This document shows positions 1-9,331 of a stretch of 64,000 nucleotides of DNA, in pieces. The notes beneath the pieces were generated by a model, which saw only the letters and a program-made list of their open reading frames with translations, made no database searches and was not told the DNA's origin. The stretch covers positions 1 to 64,000 of the forward strand of contig NZ_JARGNU010000005.1 in assembly GCF_029212375.1 (NCBI RefSeq), read 5' to 3'. The first letter of the stretch is position 1. The number at the start of each line of letters is the position of its first letter. The stretch comes from Zhongshania sp. (lineage in GTDB: Bacteria; Pseudomonadota; Gammaproteobacteria; Pseudomonadales; Spongiibacteraceae). A program made the translations under genes and the position numbers.

Positions 1-85
1 GACGGGAGACGGTGAACGCAAAAGATAAAACCAAAACCTAGCAGCAGTCATCTGCTGACGTCTCCCGTCAAGCGTCTCCCAAGCG
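1..85. repeat. Heptad intergenic repeat, copy 1 (cut by window start)
   Basis: A perfect 11-bp inverted repeat, GACGGGAGACG at 1-11 and CGTCTCCCGTC at 59-69, followed by a further GCGTCTCCC at 72-80. It belongs to the dispersed family also seen at about 22.06, 26.5, 34.4, 38.5, 39.1 and 40.3 kb. The left boundary may lie outside the window. Confidence 0.75.
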
Positions 86-163
86 CCTCGATTAAAATCT
101 ATGATGCCGAGAAGTACGTAAAACCCATTTAACTCTCCACCTAGTTTCAGTGACAATTAAACT

Positions 164-982
164 ATGAAATTTTTAATTATTATTTTAGCGATCTTCTTTG
201 TCGTCGCCTGTGCGGGAATAAAAGCGCGTTCCGGCGAAGCGTATTCATTAATCCAAAATGTAGTTTATAAAACTATCGACTCCCAGCCTTTAGCGGGGGA
301 TATGTACAGCCCTGAATCAACCGGTCTAAGGCCTGCGGTGGTGGTCGTTCATGGCGGCGGCTGGACTAATCGTAGTGGCGATATGGCCGGTATTAGTAAG
401 CGGCTGGCCAAGGGCGGCTTTGTGGTGTTCAACATTACTTATCGCCTAGCTCCCCAAGATCGGCACCCAGCTCAAGTAGAGGACGTATCTGCGGCGCTAG
501 AATGGCTTTACACGAATGCAGAAAAATATCAGATAGACCCCAAGCGTATTTCGGGTTGGGGCTACTCGGCGGGGGCTCATTTAATTCTGCTGGCGGGCTT
601 AGATCGCCAGAGGCCACCCTATCTCAACAGTATAGTGGCTGGTGGCACGCCGGCAGACCTCACCGCGTGGCCCAACTCGCCACTTGTATTGAAATTAATA
701 GGAAAGCCCTTGGTAGACGCGCGGGCAGAGTGGCAAGAGGCCTCGCCAGTCAATCATGTTACTCGCCAATCGCCGCCGGTATTCCTATATCATGGGCAGT
801 GGGACGCACTTGTTGAACCTGAACAAATGGCAATGATGAAAGCAGCCTTAGACGCAAAAGGCGTTCTAGCTACGACTTATACCGTTAAATTTCTTGGTCA
901 TATTGCCACCTATGCATTGGCTTCTGAGGCCGAGCAGCGAGGTGTACAGTTCATATCTGAGCAATCCAAAGAAGAGTTTTGA
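164..982 (+). CDS. Alpha/beta-hydrolase fold lipoprotein esterase (BD-FAE/HSL-like)
   Basis: A 272-aa secreted hydrolase, probably a carboxylesterase. The N-terminus is a lipoprotein signal: a hydrophobic stretch ending in VVAC with the lipid-modified Cys at residue 16. The oxyanion motif HGGG is at 63-66 and the nucleophile elbow GYSAG at 133-137 (Ser135). Candidate acid and base are Asp214 (GQWD) and His246 (LGH). Substrate cannot be inferred. The ATG is taken because it gives a complete lipobox; the ribosome-binding site is weak. It lies alone between the repeat at the window start and the next gene, separated from the latter by 246 bp. Confidence 0.85.
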   Translation: MKFLIIILAIFFVVACAGIKARSGEAYSLIQNVVYKTIDSQPLAGDMYSPESTGLRPAVVVVHGGGWTNRSGDMAGISKRLAKGGFVVFNITYRLAPQDRHPAQVEDVSAALEWLYTNAEKYQIDPKRISGWGYSAGAHLILLAGLDRQRPPYLNSIVAGGTPADLTAWPNSPLVLKLIGKPLVDARAEWQEASPVNHVTRQSPPVFLYHGQWDALVEPEQMAMMKAALDAKGVLATTYTVKFLGHIATYALASEAEQRGVQFISEQSKEEF

Positions 983-1228
983 CAGCTGGGCTTAGAGCCC
1001 CTACTTGCTGTATGGCGAGTACTAATCACACTTCAAATATTTTTGATTAGGCTTCTGCGTCGTGCGTTCACCATGTAAGTATTTCGCACAATACATTCTT
1101 ACAGATAGTTATGATAATAATAGGGAGCTAATTTGTACTGATGTTAAGTGGGCGCCATCCTCTAATTGTTGTGTAACGGGATAATGCCTCATAAAACAGG
1201 TACTAGAACCAAAAAGGTGGCAATTTAG

Positions 1229-1984
1229 TTGATATTATTGGAGTTAAGCCGGTACCTACTAAAACAACTGTTAGCTCGAGTCGCTGTGCTAGTGCTTTTC
1301 CTTTCTAGCTGCTTATTGCATGCTGATATAAATTCTAAGACAGTCAATGTTTGGGCATTGTCTATATATGGCGTTGAGATCACTCAAAATTATTTAAGGC
1401 CCTTTTTTGAAGATATGTTTCAAAGCTTGGGCAGTTCCTACAGTATTGCGTATGGTAACGATGTAAGTGTGCTCAAGTCAGGGTGTGATATTGAACGTAA
1501 TGACCTTGTATTAGGCAGCTACAACCGTGACATGCAAAATTTTGAACATAGCTGCGGTTATCGGCTTATTGCCATGACCGATCAATCCATCAATATGTAT
1601 GTGCGCTCAGGTACTAGCCTAAACGACGTTAAATCTTTGGCTCTTATTCAAGGTGTTAGAGCTGGCGATATTCCAATAGCTGATGATAAGTCTGTGGTGT
1701 ATTACACAAATCATGTCTTGGCAATTCTTGCTTTATATCGCGGTGAGATAGACGGAGTTGTGAGTAGTGAGACTGGTGTTAAGCCACTATTGCCGTCTTT
1801 GGGTAAAAAAATAGAAATAGCGTACACGTTTAAAGAAAAAGGCCACGCAGTGGCGTTAATGTCGCCAAGCTATTTTGCTAGCGCTGAGGGTAAACGACTT
1901 CGCTCGCTACTACTCAGTAACCGCGAAAAAAGTGTCGAGGTATTTGTTGACGGCATGGGTTTGGGGCGGTGGCGCGAACCGTAA
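1229..1984 (+). CDS. PhnD/PBP2-like periplasmic binding protein, orphan
   Basis: A 251-aa exported protein. The start is TTG, supported by AGGTGG at 1215-1220 with 8-nt spacing; no better ATG gives the signal peptide. Residues about 12-32 are hydrophobic and end near LLHA, a likely signal peptidase site. The rest resembles the phosphonate-type periplasmic binding fold: a short lobe, the segment RAGDIPIADDKSVVYYTNH in the middle, and a C-terminal return to the first lobe. No permease or ATPase is next to it, so a sensor or stand-alone role is possible. Function is not assigned. Confidence 0.65.
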   Translation: MILLELSRYLLKQLLARVAVLVLFLSSCLLHADINSKTVNVWALSIYGVEITQNYLRPFFEDMFQSLGSSYSIAYGNDVSVLKSGCDIERNDLVLGSYNRDMQNFEHSCGYRLIAMTDQSINMYVRSGTSLNDVKSLALIQGVRAGDIPIADDKSVVYYTNHVLAILALYRGEIDGVVSSETGVKPLLPSLGKKIEIAYTFKEKGHAVALMSPSYFASAEGKRLRSLLLSNREKSVEVFVDGMGLGRWREP

Positions 1985-2108
1985 ATTAAGCGCGGTATGC
2001 GGTGGGGAATTGCCTAGCCTAGCTTGTGTAAAAAAACTACGCTTTGCCTGTATAGTGCTCTTAGGTTTCAATGAAAATTTCTCAAATGAAAAGGGCAGAG
2101 GCTACGGA

Positions 2109-2714
2109 ATGTGTGGTGTATTTGAACAGCATGGCTTAGCAATGCACCAATGGGCAGCTTTGTTGCGCGAATGGCCAGCTAATCAGGTAAGTAGAATAAA
2201 TATCCGCCCGACAGACATGGCCGCAACGATTGATGCTCAAGGCTATACACTCCGCAAATGGTCGCTTATCCCACGCTGGTCAAAAGACCCAAAATTAAAG
2301 TTCGCGACGTTTAATGCGCGTTCTGAATCGCTTACTGAAAAGCCGAGCTTTCGCGACGCTTGGCGTCGATCCCAACGTTGTATCATCCCTGCCTCCGCTT
2401 ACTTCGAATGGCCAGTGGTTGATGGCAAAAAGCAATGTCACCGCCTTGCTCGCCAAGATGGCAGCGCAATCCTCTTTGGCGGACTGTGGGAAACTTGGCA
2501 ACAGGGCGAACTGGATCTCGACACTTTTACAATTATCACCACCGCTGCGGCAAGCGACATCGCTTGGGTGCATTCGCGAACCCCATTGCTAATAGACCCA
2601 GAATACATTGAACAGTGGTTACAGGGCTCAGCCGAAGTGGCTGGCCAATTGCTGGGGGCCAGAGGGACGTCGGCGTTACTGGCTAACGTAGTCACTAGCC
2701 CTAAAGAATGTTAA
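2109..2714 (+). CDS. SRAP/YedK (HMCES-like) abasic-site DNA-protein crosslink protein
   Basis: A 201-aa protein of the SOS-response-associated peptidase family, which shields abasic sites in single-stranded DNA by a covalent bond to its Cys2. The start is ATG at 2109 because the family needs Met-Cys at the N-terminus (MCGVFEQHG); the open frame runs further upstream but that part is not expected to be translated. Conserved family blocks are visible: NIRPT near residue 35, the FNARSE segment near 72, ASAYFEW near 100 (with the conserved Glu), and HSRTPLLID near 155 (His). It converges on the YaaW-like gene with 17 bp between them. Confidence 0.9.
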   Translation: MCGVFEQHGLAMHQWAALLREWPANQVSRINIRPTDMAATIDAQGYTLRKWSLIPRWSKDPKLKFATFNARSESLTEKPSFRDAWRRSQRCIIPASAYFEWPVVDGKKQCHRLARQDGSAILFGGLWETWQQGELDLDTFTIITTAAASDIAWVHSRTPLLIDPEYIEQWLQGSAEVAGQLLGARGTSALLANVVTSPKEC

Positions 2715-2731
2715 TGCGCAGCGGTGTTGTT

Positions 2732-3484
2732 TTACGATCCGTTTGAGTGTTGCTGGTGGTGATGAGTCAAAATTTCATGCCGGTGCTTGGTGGCGATAAT
2801 GGTTAACAGTACCGGCATTAATTTATTCCAATCAGTTCCCGTTACTTTAAAAAATCCATAGGTCGCCAGCACAAGCCAGCCTGGTGGGCCGATAAGCTGG
2901 GCGATTGTGGCCGATAAGCCGGTGTAGGCGGCGTAGGGCAAGGTGATACCTACCGCGTGAGTGGCAAAGCCGAGTGCCGTGGTGGCGCCGGCATACACCG
3001 CATAGCCAGATGCATTGGCCAGTGCTAATACACTCGCCGCCGTGCGCAGGCCGCCAATCTCGCGGCTTTTGATGCCTGCTGCATCCCACATGGGAGTCGC
3101 ATTAAACTCTTCAGTAAAAAAGCGGTCTCTTTGCGGCGGGTTCATTTTTGCTAATGCGGCGACGATAACGGCCTGGGGGATGTAGCGCTCGTAGTCGTCT
3201 ACAGATGTACAGTGCTTGTGGATGCCGAGCTTTTTCGCGGCGCCTGCCAATAACGCCTCGTAAGTCGGGCAGGGCATGTCTTTACTCGTGTCTTGCCGTA
3301 TTACACGCTTGAAATTGCGTTTAATGCTGTGCCTAGTGCGGGAGTTGTAAAGCCAGCGTATTTGTTCGCTGATGACATCCGCAGTGGTGACGCCTTCGTC
3401 TAGGTCACAGAGAATAGCCAAAATAATTTTGTCGCGTTCGTCCCAGTCTGCGATTAAGCTCTTAAGCTCAGTTTGCTTTGTCAC
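2732..3484 (-). CDS. YaaW/UPF0174-like membrane-associated protein
   Basis: A protein of about 250 aa with a soluble helical N-terminal half and a Gly/Ala-rich hydrophobic C-terminal part (GFATHAVGITLPYAAYTG, then AQLIGPPGWLVLATYGFF), the pattern of UPF0174/YaaW-type proteins. Their role is unknown. I choose GTG at 3484, preceded by CGGA six bases upstream and overlapping the end of the upstream gene; GTG at 3514 would add 10 residues. It is last in a three-gene minus-strand operon with two small proteins. Confidence 0.7.
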   Translation of the reverse strand: MTKQTELKSLIADWDERDKIILAILCDLDEGVTTADVISEQIRWLYNSRTRHSIKRNFKRVIRQDTSKDMPCPTYEALLAGAAKKLGIHKHCTSVDDYERYIPQAVIVAALAKMNPPQRDRFFTEEFNATPMWDAAGIKSREIGGLRTAASVLALANASGYAVYAGATTALGFATHAVGITLPYAAYTGLSATIAQLIGPPGWLVLATYGFFKVTGTDWNKLMPVLLTIIATKHRHEILTHHHQQHSNGS

Positions 3485-3902
3485 GTTTTTTCCGTTCCAA
3501 CATAAGTTCGGCACGGGAGCGCAGCGGTGCGTTGTGGCGTAGGGCGTCGAAGCCGTCGTGCTGCTCCACTGGCTTGCTCGGCGTAGGTTTAACGGGTGAG
3601 CGCGGCGCCTTGCCCAAACGGTCTTTCTCGCCGCGGGCCGCGCTACCGGCTCTAATGATTTTGCGTTCTACAAACCACAGATAAGCAATGCCCGCCGTTA
3701 GCCAGCCCAGCCAACGGAAATAAAAGGCCAGTGGTGTTAAATCGAGTCTCTCCGTCGCTTTAAAAAATGCTACGGCTTCTGAATGAATTAAATTCACCGC
3801 TAAAACCATTAACACCGTAACAATTATACCGAGTGCGCGCTGCCTAATGTGGCGTCGCCATATCATATACAGCACGCCGCTGCGCAATAGAGGAATCAAC
3901 AT
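3468..3902 (-). CDS. Small membrane protein with basic tail, unknown function
   Basis: A 144-aa protein not matching a family I know. Two hydrophobic helices are visible (about 25-43 and 58-80, the latter with YFRWLGWLTAGIAYLWFVER). A charged, Pro/Lys-rich cytosolic tail follows. The start ATG overlaps the stop of the upstream 76-aa gene as TAATG, and the 3' end overlaps the YaaW-like gene, so the three are translationally coupled. Confidence 0.6.
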   Translation of the reverse strand: MLIPLLRSGVLYMIWRRHIRQRALGIIVTVLMVLAVNLIHSEAVAFFKATERLDLTPLAFYFRWLGWLTAGIAYLWFVERKIIRAGSAARGEKDRLGKAPRSPVKPTPSKPVEQHDGFDALRHNAPLRSRAELMLERKKRDKAN

Positions 3903-4132
3903 TAAAAGTTACCCAATGTTAGCGCGGCAATGAGTGCGGCAAGGCTGTAGTTCTTGAGCTTGCCCCGCAGTTTTACCTCTTCATCGTAGACCAGAATCTC
4001 AAGCTCTTCTGCACCTAATTCGCCTGGTGCAATGCCTTTTAGTGCCAGTTGTTTCTTGGCGTTGGCAATGGCGCCTTCACGAATACGCGCGCGGTATTTG
4101 GCAATGAGTTTTTCTTTGGCTTGGCTAATCAT
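3902..4132 (-). CDS. 76-aa protein with C-terminal hydrophobic segment, unknown function
   Basis: First gene of the three-gene cluster. The N-terminal two thirds is a charged helix (AKEKLIAKYRARIREGAIANA), and the C-terminus ends in a short hydrophobic anchor (YSLAALIAALTLGNF). No family recognised. Coupling with the next gene (TAATG) supports that it is real. Confidence 0.6.
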   Translation of the reverse strand: MISQAKEKLIAKYRARIREGAIANAKKQLALKGIAPGELGAEELEILVYDEEVKLRGKLKNYSLAALIAALTLGNF

Positions 4133-4295
4133 GGGCTTTTAGGTCTTACTCGTCTTTGCTAGTGTGTTCCTGCATTCTAGCTCGCTGACGTGGGCTTAGC
4201 GACCAGCAGTACGTAATGGGGGTTTGAAAGGGCTGGGTGCTGCTGTGGAAACCTATGCACGCTGAGTCTAAGTCTTGGTCTAGAGTGGTGAATAT

Positions 4296-4328
4296 AAAAA
4301 GGCGAACTGAGCTCAGTTCGCCTTTTTT
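4296..4328 (-). terminator. Rho-independent terminator of the TonB receptor gene
   Basis: A perfect palindromic stem GGCGAACTGA/GCTCAGTTCGCC flanked by five A and six T, so it can act in both directions. It begins 45 bp after the receptor stop codon and leaves the 76-aa gene cluster as a separate unit. Confidence 0.9.
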
Positions 4329-4372
4329 ACTGCCTTTGCGCCATCGGCGACTGTCGGTAGTTCTGTCAGTCA

Positions 4373-6970
4373 CTAAAAGTCATAAACGACACCGGCAAAG
4401 AAGTACGCGCCATTAAAGCCGAATGGGGCGGAGCGTCGCGAGTACTGGAATACCCCAGGTGAATCAACAAAGACATTGCCATTGCTGTCGGCGATAGTGC
4501 CAGCTCGGCTTTGCCCAATTCTGTTTTGGTCTGGTGTCTCGTCAAAAATATTGTTACCACCGAAGTTAAGCGTTACATCTTCTTGCAGGCGGTAACTTAA
4601 ATTAACGTCGGTAAGCACCTTCGCGCCAAAGGTTTGCCGATTTGATGCGTTGTCGCAGGTCCCTTCGCACACGGTGTATTCACCATAGCGATTAAAGGCG
4701 AGTACTGCGGTGAAGCGCTCTAAGGAATAATTGAAGCTGAGGTTTATACGATCCTTTGGCTGCCACTCTTCAATAATCGATATATCCTGCGGACTAAATA
4801 CATCTGAGGGGTCGAGCGTAGAAAGACCGCCGCCGGCAAATATCTCGGTTACGTCGGTTTCAGTAAAGTTGGCGGCAAATGAAATGGCTAAATCGCCAGC
4901 GCCGGCCGCCATGGTGTAAGTACTAACAATATCCACACCGCTGGTTTCAGTGTCGGCACCATTGAGGAAAAACTGCGCGCTGCTGGCACCCGCGGCGGCT
5001 AGCGCCGCAGTTAAGTTCTGATCGCCCAGCGACGAAGTTAAGCCACCGCTAAGTACGATCCGGTCTTTTATATCAATTTGGTAGGCATCAACAGTGATTG
5101 TCCAGCTGTCGATGGGCTCCAGCACAAAGCCTGCACTCAGGTTAACCGACTCTTCCTCTTTAAGCTCTGGAATACCAATGGCCTTGGCCACTGCACTGTC
5201 GTTACGAAAGGTGCCGCGCTCCTGCGCAGAGAGTCCGCCCATGCCGTCAGATACAAACTGAGTACTAATATTATTGAAGTACTGCTGCTGCATAGACGGC
5301 GCCCGAAAACCGGTACTTACGGCGCCCCTCACGCTCACCCTGTCGGTTACCCGAAAGCTGCTGGCGAGTTTAAAATTAAGGGTGCCACCAAAATCGGCGT
5401 AATCATCGTAGCGCAGCGCACCGCTGGCCAGCCACGCCTCAGAAATTTCGTATTCGGTATCGGCATACAATGACCATACGTCGCGGCTTTCATCTAGTTC
5501 ATTGCCAGGCTGAAAGCCCGGAAAAACCTGTATGCCGGCAGCCGCATCGGCGGTGTACATAGACGCGCCGCTGGCATCGGTGTCGTAGTCATAATAAGAG
5601 TACTTATCACCGGCGGTAATCTCATAATCATCGCGGCGCAACTCGGCGCCCCAGGCTACGCTCCACGCTCCAAGTGATTGAGTGAAGTCGAGATTGATGG
5701 TTTGCAAGCCAAGGCTAAGCTCGCCAGCGTCGGCAGAGCGCGACGCCCGCGCGCGAATATCGGCATCGCTCAGGCCCTGCCCATAGCGCAAGTCATTAAC
5801 GTAAGAGGCATTTACGGAGTTGCTAATAAAAAAGGCAAAGTCGTTCCAGCCTACGGTGTAAGACAGGTCCATTGTTAAGTCATCGGCAAATTCTTGGCGA
5901 TAGCCTAGGCTTGCCGAAAAATCATCAATTTGGGTGTTAATCAGCGGGAGAAAGCCATTGGGTGCAAAGGCTTCGCCATCTGCTAGCGTAGGGTTGTTAT
6001 CGGTTTGATTGGCGCGGCGATAGAAGCCCGCCGAGGTGCTTTCGCGGTCGGAATAGGTAACAAAGCCATAGAGTTCGCCGGACTCCAGCTGATAGGCGGA
6101 GTTAAGTATCACGGCTAATTGCTGCGACTCGGCATCACCAATTCTAAAATTCTGGCGTGGGAAGGTCGCTTCCCGTGGATCAGCGGCTTCGTCAATACCG
6201 TCTGGATCCGCACTGCCAGCGCCGTCATTTAAGGCATCGCAACCGGCTAAATACTGACATTGGCCACTGAGACCGGCGCGGTTGGTCGACGCGCGGTCAC
6301 GAAAATTCAAGGTTGCATTTACAAAGCCGCGATCGCCCAGGGGAAAGCCTTTGGATAGGTCGATATTGTAGGTCTCGCCATCGCCCTCTGAGTACTCGCC
6401 ATAAGAAACGCCAATTCGGCCCGCTTCGGGTTCATCGCTGAGTACAATATTGATTACACCGGCAATTGCGTCTGAGCCATACTGTGCGGCCGCGCCATCG
6501 CGCAGCACTTCAATCCGTTTTATGGCGGCGCCTGGCACTGCATTCATGTCGACACCAGAGGTGCCGCGCCCAACCGAGGTGTTAACGTGAATTAGGGCGC
6601 TGGTGTGTCGGCGCTTGCCGTTTATTAGCACTAGGGTTTGATCTGGCCCTAGGCCGCGTAATGTGGCGGGTCTAAGCGCATCGGTGCCGTCGCTGATCGA
6701 CGAGCTGGAAAAGTTAAATGACGGCGCAACCGACTGGAGCATTCTGCCCACTTCAGTTTGGCCAGTTTGGCGAAGCGTGTCTGCGCCTAAAGAGTCTACC
6801 GGCACCGGCATGTCCACGGCGGTTCGCCCTGGTTTGCGAGACCCGAGTACCACCACCTCTTCTATCTCCAGCTTCTTTTCTGATGTGTTGCTTTGTGCGT
6901 AGATATCACTCGCCGTCAGTGATAACAGGCAGAGCCCAAGCGGCAGTTTTAGCTTTTCGACATAGGACAT
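4373..6970 (-). CDS. TonB-dependent outer-membrane receptor
   Basis: A receptor of about 865 aa with a 22-strand-barrel architecture. After a signal peptide (LPLGLCLLSLTASDIYAQ) comes the region LEIEEVVVLGSRKPGR, typical of the start of the plug, and the plug motifs TLRGLGPDQTLVLINGKRRH and RIEVLRDGAAAQYGSDAIAGVINI. The C-terminus ends in an aromatic residue (GVVYDF), as outer-membrane barrels do. The ATG at 6970 is chosen because GGGGA lies 8 nt upstream; earlier ATGs at 6985 and 7030 lack one. The conserved LINGKRRHTSALIHVN form is common in receptors for large organic ligands; ligand unknown. Two inverted repeats about 200 bp upstream may carry its control. Confidence 0.92.
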   Translation of the reverse strand: MSYVEKLKLPLGLCLLSLTASDIYAQSNTSEKKLEIEEVVVLGSRKPGRTAVDMPVPVDSLGADTLRQTGQTEVGRMLQSVAPSFNFSSSSISDGTDALRPATLRGLGPDQTLVLINGKRRHTSALIHVNTSVGRGTSGVDMNAVPGAAIKRIEVLRDGAAAQYGSDAIAGVINIVLSDEPEAGRIGVSYGEYSEGDGETYNIDLSKGFPLGDRGFVNATLNFRDRASTNRAGLSGQCQYLAGCDALNDGAGSADPDGIDEAADPREATFPRQNFRIGDAESQQLAVILNSAYQLESGELYGFVTYSDRESTSAGFYRRANQTDNNPTLADGEAFAPNGFLPLINTQIDDFSASLGYRQEFADDLTMDLSYTVGWNDFAFFISNSVNASYVNDLRYGQGLSDADIRARASRSADAGELSLGLQTINLDFTQSLGAWSVAWGAELRRDDYEITAGDKYSYYDYDTDASGASMYTADAAAGIQVFPGFQPGNELDESRDVWSLYADTEYEISEAWLASGALRYDDYADFGGTLNFKLASSFRVTDRVSVRGAVSTGFRAPSMQQQYFNNISTQFVSDGMGGLSAQERGTFRNDSAVAKAIGIPELKEEESVNLSAGFVLEPIDSWTITVDAYQIDIKDRIVLSGGLTSSLGDQNLTAALAAAGASSAQFFLNGADTETSGVDIVSTYTMAAGAGDLAISFAANFTETDVTEIFAGGGLSTLDPSDVFSPQDISIIEEWQPKDRINLSFNYSLERFTAVLAFNRYGEYTVCEGTCDNASNRQTFGAKVLTDVNLSYRLQEDVTLNFGGNNIFDETPDQNRIGQSRAGTIADSNGNVFVDSPGVFQYSRRSAPFGFNGAYFFAGVVYDF

Positions 6971-7173
6971 AGATGCATTCCCCATTATGATTATTATTTG
7001 AATTTGGCAAACAGAAGGCTTTGACTGCAAGCGCTCTCTATCGCCTTCTTCTCAATATAGGGCAGATTTCGGCATTCACAAGCCGGGTGTTGGTACTATT
7101 GTCATTTAGCTTGGCAGAGGAAGTGAGGGTAAAATCTCGGTTGTTGTGGGCTATTCGTTTCCGTGTTGGAACC

Positions 7174-7224
7174 ACAAGCTGATGCCTGTCAGCTTGTAGA
7201 TAATGAATTAATTGGGTCATTATC
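7174..7224. promoter_or_regulatory. Two adjacent inverted repeats upstream of the TonB receptor
   Basis: ACAAGCTGA-N6-TCAGCTTGT (7174-7197, arms perfect) is followed one base later by GATAATGA-N10-TCATTATC (7199-7224, arms perfect). The second has Fur-type half sites but with a wider spacer than the classical 19-bp Fur box. They lie about 200 bp before the receptor start and are likely operators. Confidence 0.45.
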
Positions 7225-7648
7225 AATGGCCTGCACAGTCACTCATTTGCGTGATTGATCGGACAATTTCGCCGGATGCCGTCTATGTAACAGATAAAAA
7301 AATGCTTAACACCTTAGCGATTACTTTACGTAAATACATTGCGCGTATCGCTGGTGTGGCAAAGTCAGATTAGCTGGTTATTACTGTGGAGTTAGGTAAA
7401 AAGCGCAATCGGAATTCTAGTGGTAATAACCGCTCTTGGCGCATAGGTAAAGAGTACGTATGGCCGGAGGCTACAATTGCCGCTGTAAATTCAGCTTTTA
7501 TTAGATGCGGGGCAAGGGGCGTGCTGTCTATATGGCGTTGTTAAGTATTAATGAAAAGTAGAAATTTATGGCTGCTCATTTGGAGCGCTATCATCAACGA
7601 GGCTCCAAATGAGTTGAGATTTAAAATCTACATATATGCCCGCTATTG
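7225..7648. other. Intergenic region with a 12-bp inverted repeat, no gene seen
   Basis: I see no convincing ORF on either strand. CTCATTTGGAGC (7575-7586) and GCTCCAAATGAG (7602-7613) form a perfect 12-bp stem with a 15-base loop, 36 bp after the stop of the stress-protein gene. It may be that gene's transcript end, although it lacks a T run. Confidence 0.5.
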
Positions 7649-8521
7649 TTAGGGTCTTATCGTCAGAATGTCAGTATACAGACGACTTAGTATGCCCTCG
7701 GCGGTATTACCAATCAGTTTTCCTTTAATTCCTTTGCGGCCAACGGTGCCGACAATTGTTAAGTCAGCTTTCAGGTCATTAGCAATGCTTGGTATGACCC
7801 GTTCGGGTTCGCCTTGTTTTATATGAACATTCTCTTTGTTCAAACCATGTTGCTCGCAGAACGCATCAATTACAGGCTGCAGACGCTTTCGTTTATCGGC
7901 GAGGTACTTCTTAGCGTTAATTAAATCGAGATCTATTAATGCTTGTGGTGCTGTAAGTGCAAATGCTAGGTGAATAACATCATTACCCAGCGGCCCAGCG
8001 AGGGACTTTGCGTTCTCAATAATTTTGCTGTTGAGTCGCTGTTTTGATTTTTCCTTGGTCGCAAAGTCTATGGTCGCGAGTAATCGAGATTTCTTTTTCC
8101 ACGTTTTTCCGGCAGTGATCATCACCGGAGCATTGGCCTCGCGAATCAATTGCCAATCTGTTGAGGTATGGAACCACGACCCAGTTTTGTGGGCAGACTT
8201 TATAATTAAGTCTGTGCTATTGGCTTTTCCTCGGGCCACCAACTCGCTGGCAATGTCCTTGCTCCAGATAACTTCGGTGGTAATAAGCTCGGCGACTACC
8301 TCAAACTCGCTCACAATCGCACTCAATTCCTTATTGCGCTTCGCTATTAACAGCGCCTTTACCTTGTCGGCGTCATTATTGGAATCACTATCATTAACCG
8401 AGGCGTAGCAAAAACCGAGCAAGGTAATATGACAGCCGGTGCGGCTCTGAATCTGCAGAGCCCGTTTAAGCGCGGTATTTTTGCCGCCTTGAATGTCAGC
8501 TATTACAGTGAGGTTTTCCAT
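7649..8521 (-). CDS. Tandem universal stress protein (UspE-like)
   Basis: A 290-aa cytosolic protein made of two Usp domains, as in UspE. The first runs from residue 1 to about 140 (MENLTVIADIQGG), the second from about 150 (KSRLLATIDFATKEKSKQ) to the end. The second domain keeps a nucleotide-binding-type loop GTVGRKGIKGKLIGNTAEGIL near residues 255-278, close to the classical G-2x-G-9x-G(S/T) pattern. AGGAG lies 11 nt before the ATG. It is a single gene; UspE-type proteins are linked to stress and motility. Confidence 0.9.
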   Translation of the reverse strand: MENLTVIADIQGGKNTALKRALQIQSRTGCHITLLGFCYASVNDSDSNNDADKVKALLIAKRNKELSAIVSEFEVVAELITTEVIWSKDIASELVARGKANSTDLIIKSAHKTGSWFHTSTDWQLIREANAPVMITAGKTWKKKSRLLATIDFATKEKSKQRLNSKIIENAKSLAGPLGNDVIHLAFALTAPQALIDLDLINAKKYLADKRKRLQPVIDAFCEQHGLNKENVHIKQGEPERVIPSIANDLKADLTIVGTVGRKGIKGKLIGNTAEGILSRLYTDILTIRP

Positions 8522-9004
8522 TCTTCTACTTACTCCTAATGATTTTATTATGGCATTAAAGCTATATTATCTAGTCCATTATCGCGATGCCACTACATTC
8601 ACAGCTCGCAGAGCGTTTAAGCTCGCGGCAGCACATTTTGTGCAACTGGCTAAAGTAACTGTAGTCCATTATCTGGTCTATCCGTATAAGCCGAGGCAAA
8701 ATACCAAGGGTTGGGCTAATTTTCAGAAATAATAGCGTTCAAGCGCAAAGATCGGCCCTTTAACGCCTAAGCCGTTGTGCAGTGTGGGAGACAAATTTAA
8801 CGGCTGATGATGACCGTGGTGGTGTATCTATTTTACTGAAATGCACTGCTCTAGTACGGAACGGCAGTGCTTGTCTATTCCATACTCCTTGGCTTGTGGA
8901 AAAACGCGGGTATAAATCAATGGAAATCCCCAAACTTTCCCGCGTTTTGAATTGCGGGCGTAAATGGCTGTGTGCCAGTTCTAAGCCATCTATCTCGTTA
9001 CCAA
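8522..9004. other. Intergenic region, no supported gene
   Basis: Open frames here lack ribosome-binding sites and recognisable protein patterns. An inverted pair GCACTGC (8843-8849) and GCAGTGC (8864-8870) is present. The promoter of the stress-protein gene is expected next to 8522. Confidence 0.4.
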
Positions 9005-9148
9005 TTAAATATGTAGATTCAATACGTCGATTAAGCCAATCGCAATTAAATAGCCGGCAACAATATAGTTAAGCAAGCGCGGCCTGATCAAGATCGCAAC
9101 GCCGGCGGCAATGGATATAATCGGAATGATGTCTAAGGTGATTGTCAT
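9005..9148 (-). CDS. 47-aa DUF3096-like membrane protein
   Basis: A very short gene. The product starts MTITLDIIPIISIAAGVAIL, then a turn IRPRLLNYIV, then a second hydrophobic helix AGYLIAIGLIDVL, the two-helix pattern of DUF3096 proteins (the RPRLLNYIVAxYLIxIG segment is diagnostic as I recall it). The ATG at 9148 has GGGA about 8 nt upstream and the stop TAA is at 9005-9007. Function unknown; likely in the inner membrane. Confidence 0.75.
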   Translation of the reverse strand: MTITLDIIPIISIAAGVAILIRPRLLNYIVAGYLIAIGLIDVLNLHI

Positions 9149-9331
9149 TGTAAGTCCCGTGATGTTAGCGATTGCTTAAGAATTCGATATAGAACCGCTT
9201 GTTGAGTTCAAATCTAATTTTTCTCGAGCAAGATGTCCGCTACTAAAGTAGCACGTTCGTTGTATTTTATCGCTTGCTGTTCGGTGCTGTAATTAGCAAT
9301 AAATACTCAATCAAGCCGCTAAGGATGCGTT

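Noticed and set aside
1875-2108. N-terminal extension of the SRAP protein frame
   Set aside because: Family requires Met-Cys at the start; the extension overlaps the preceding gene.
4146-4373. Minus-strand ORF of 75 aa downstream of the TonB receptor
   Set aside because: It runs through the terminator hairpin at 4296-4328 and has no ribosome site or family.
8782-9072. Plus-strand ORF of 96 aa
   Set aside because: No ribosome site; its end is antisense to the DUF3096-like gene.
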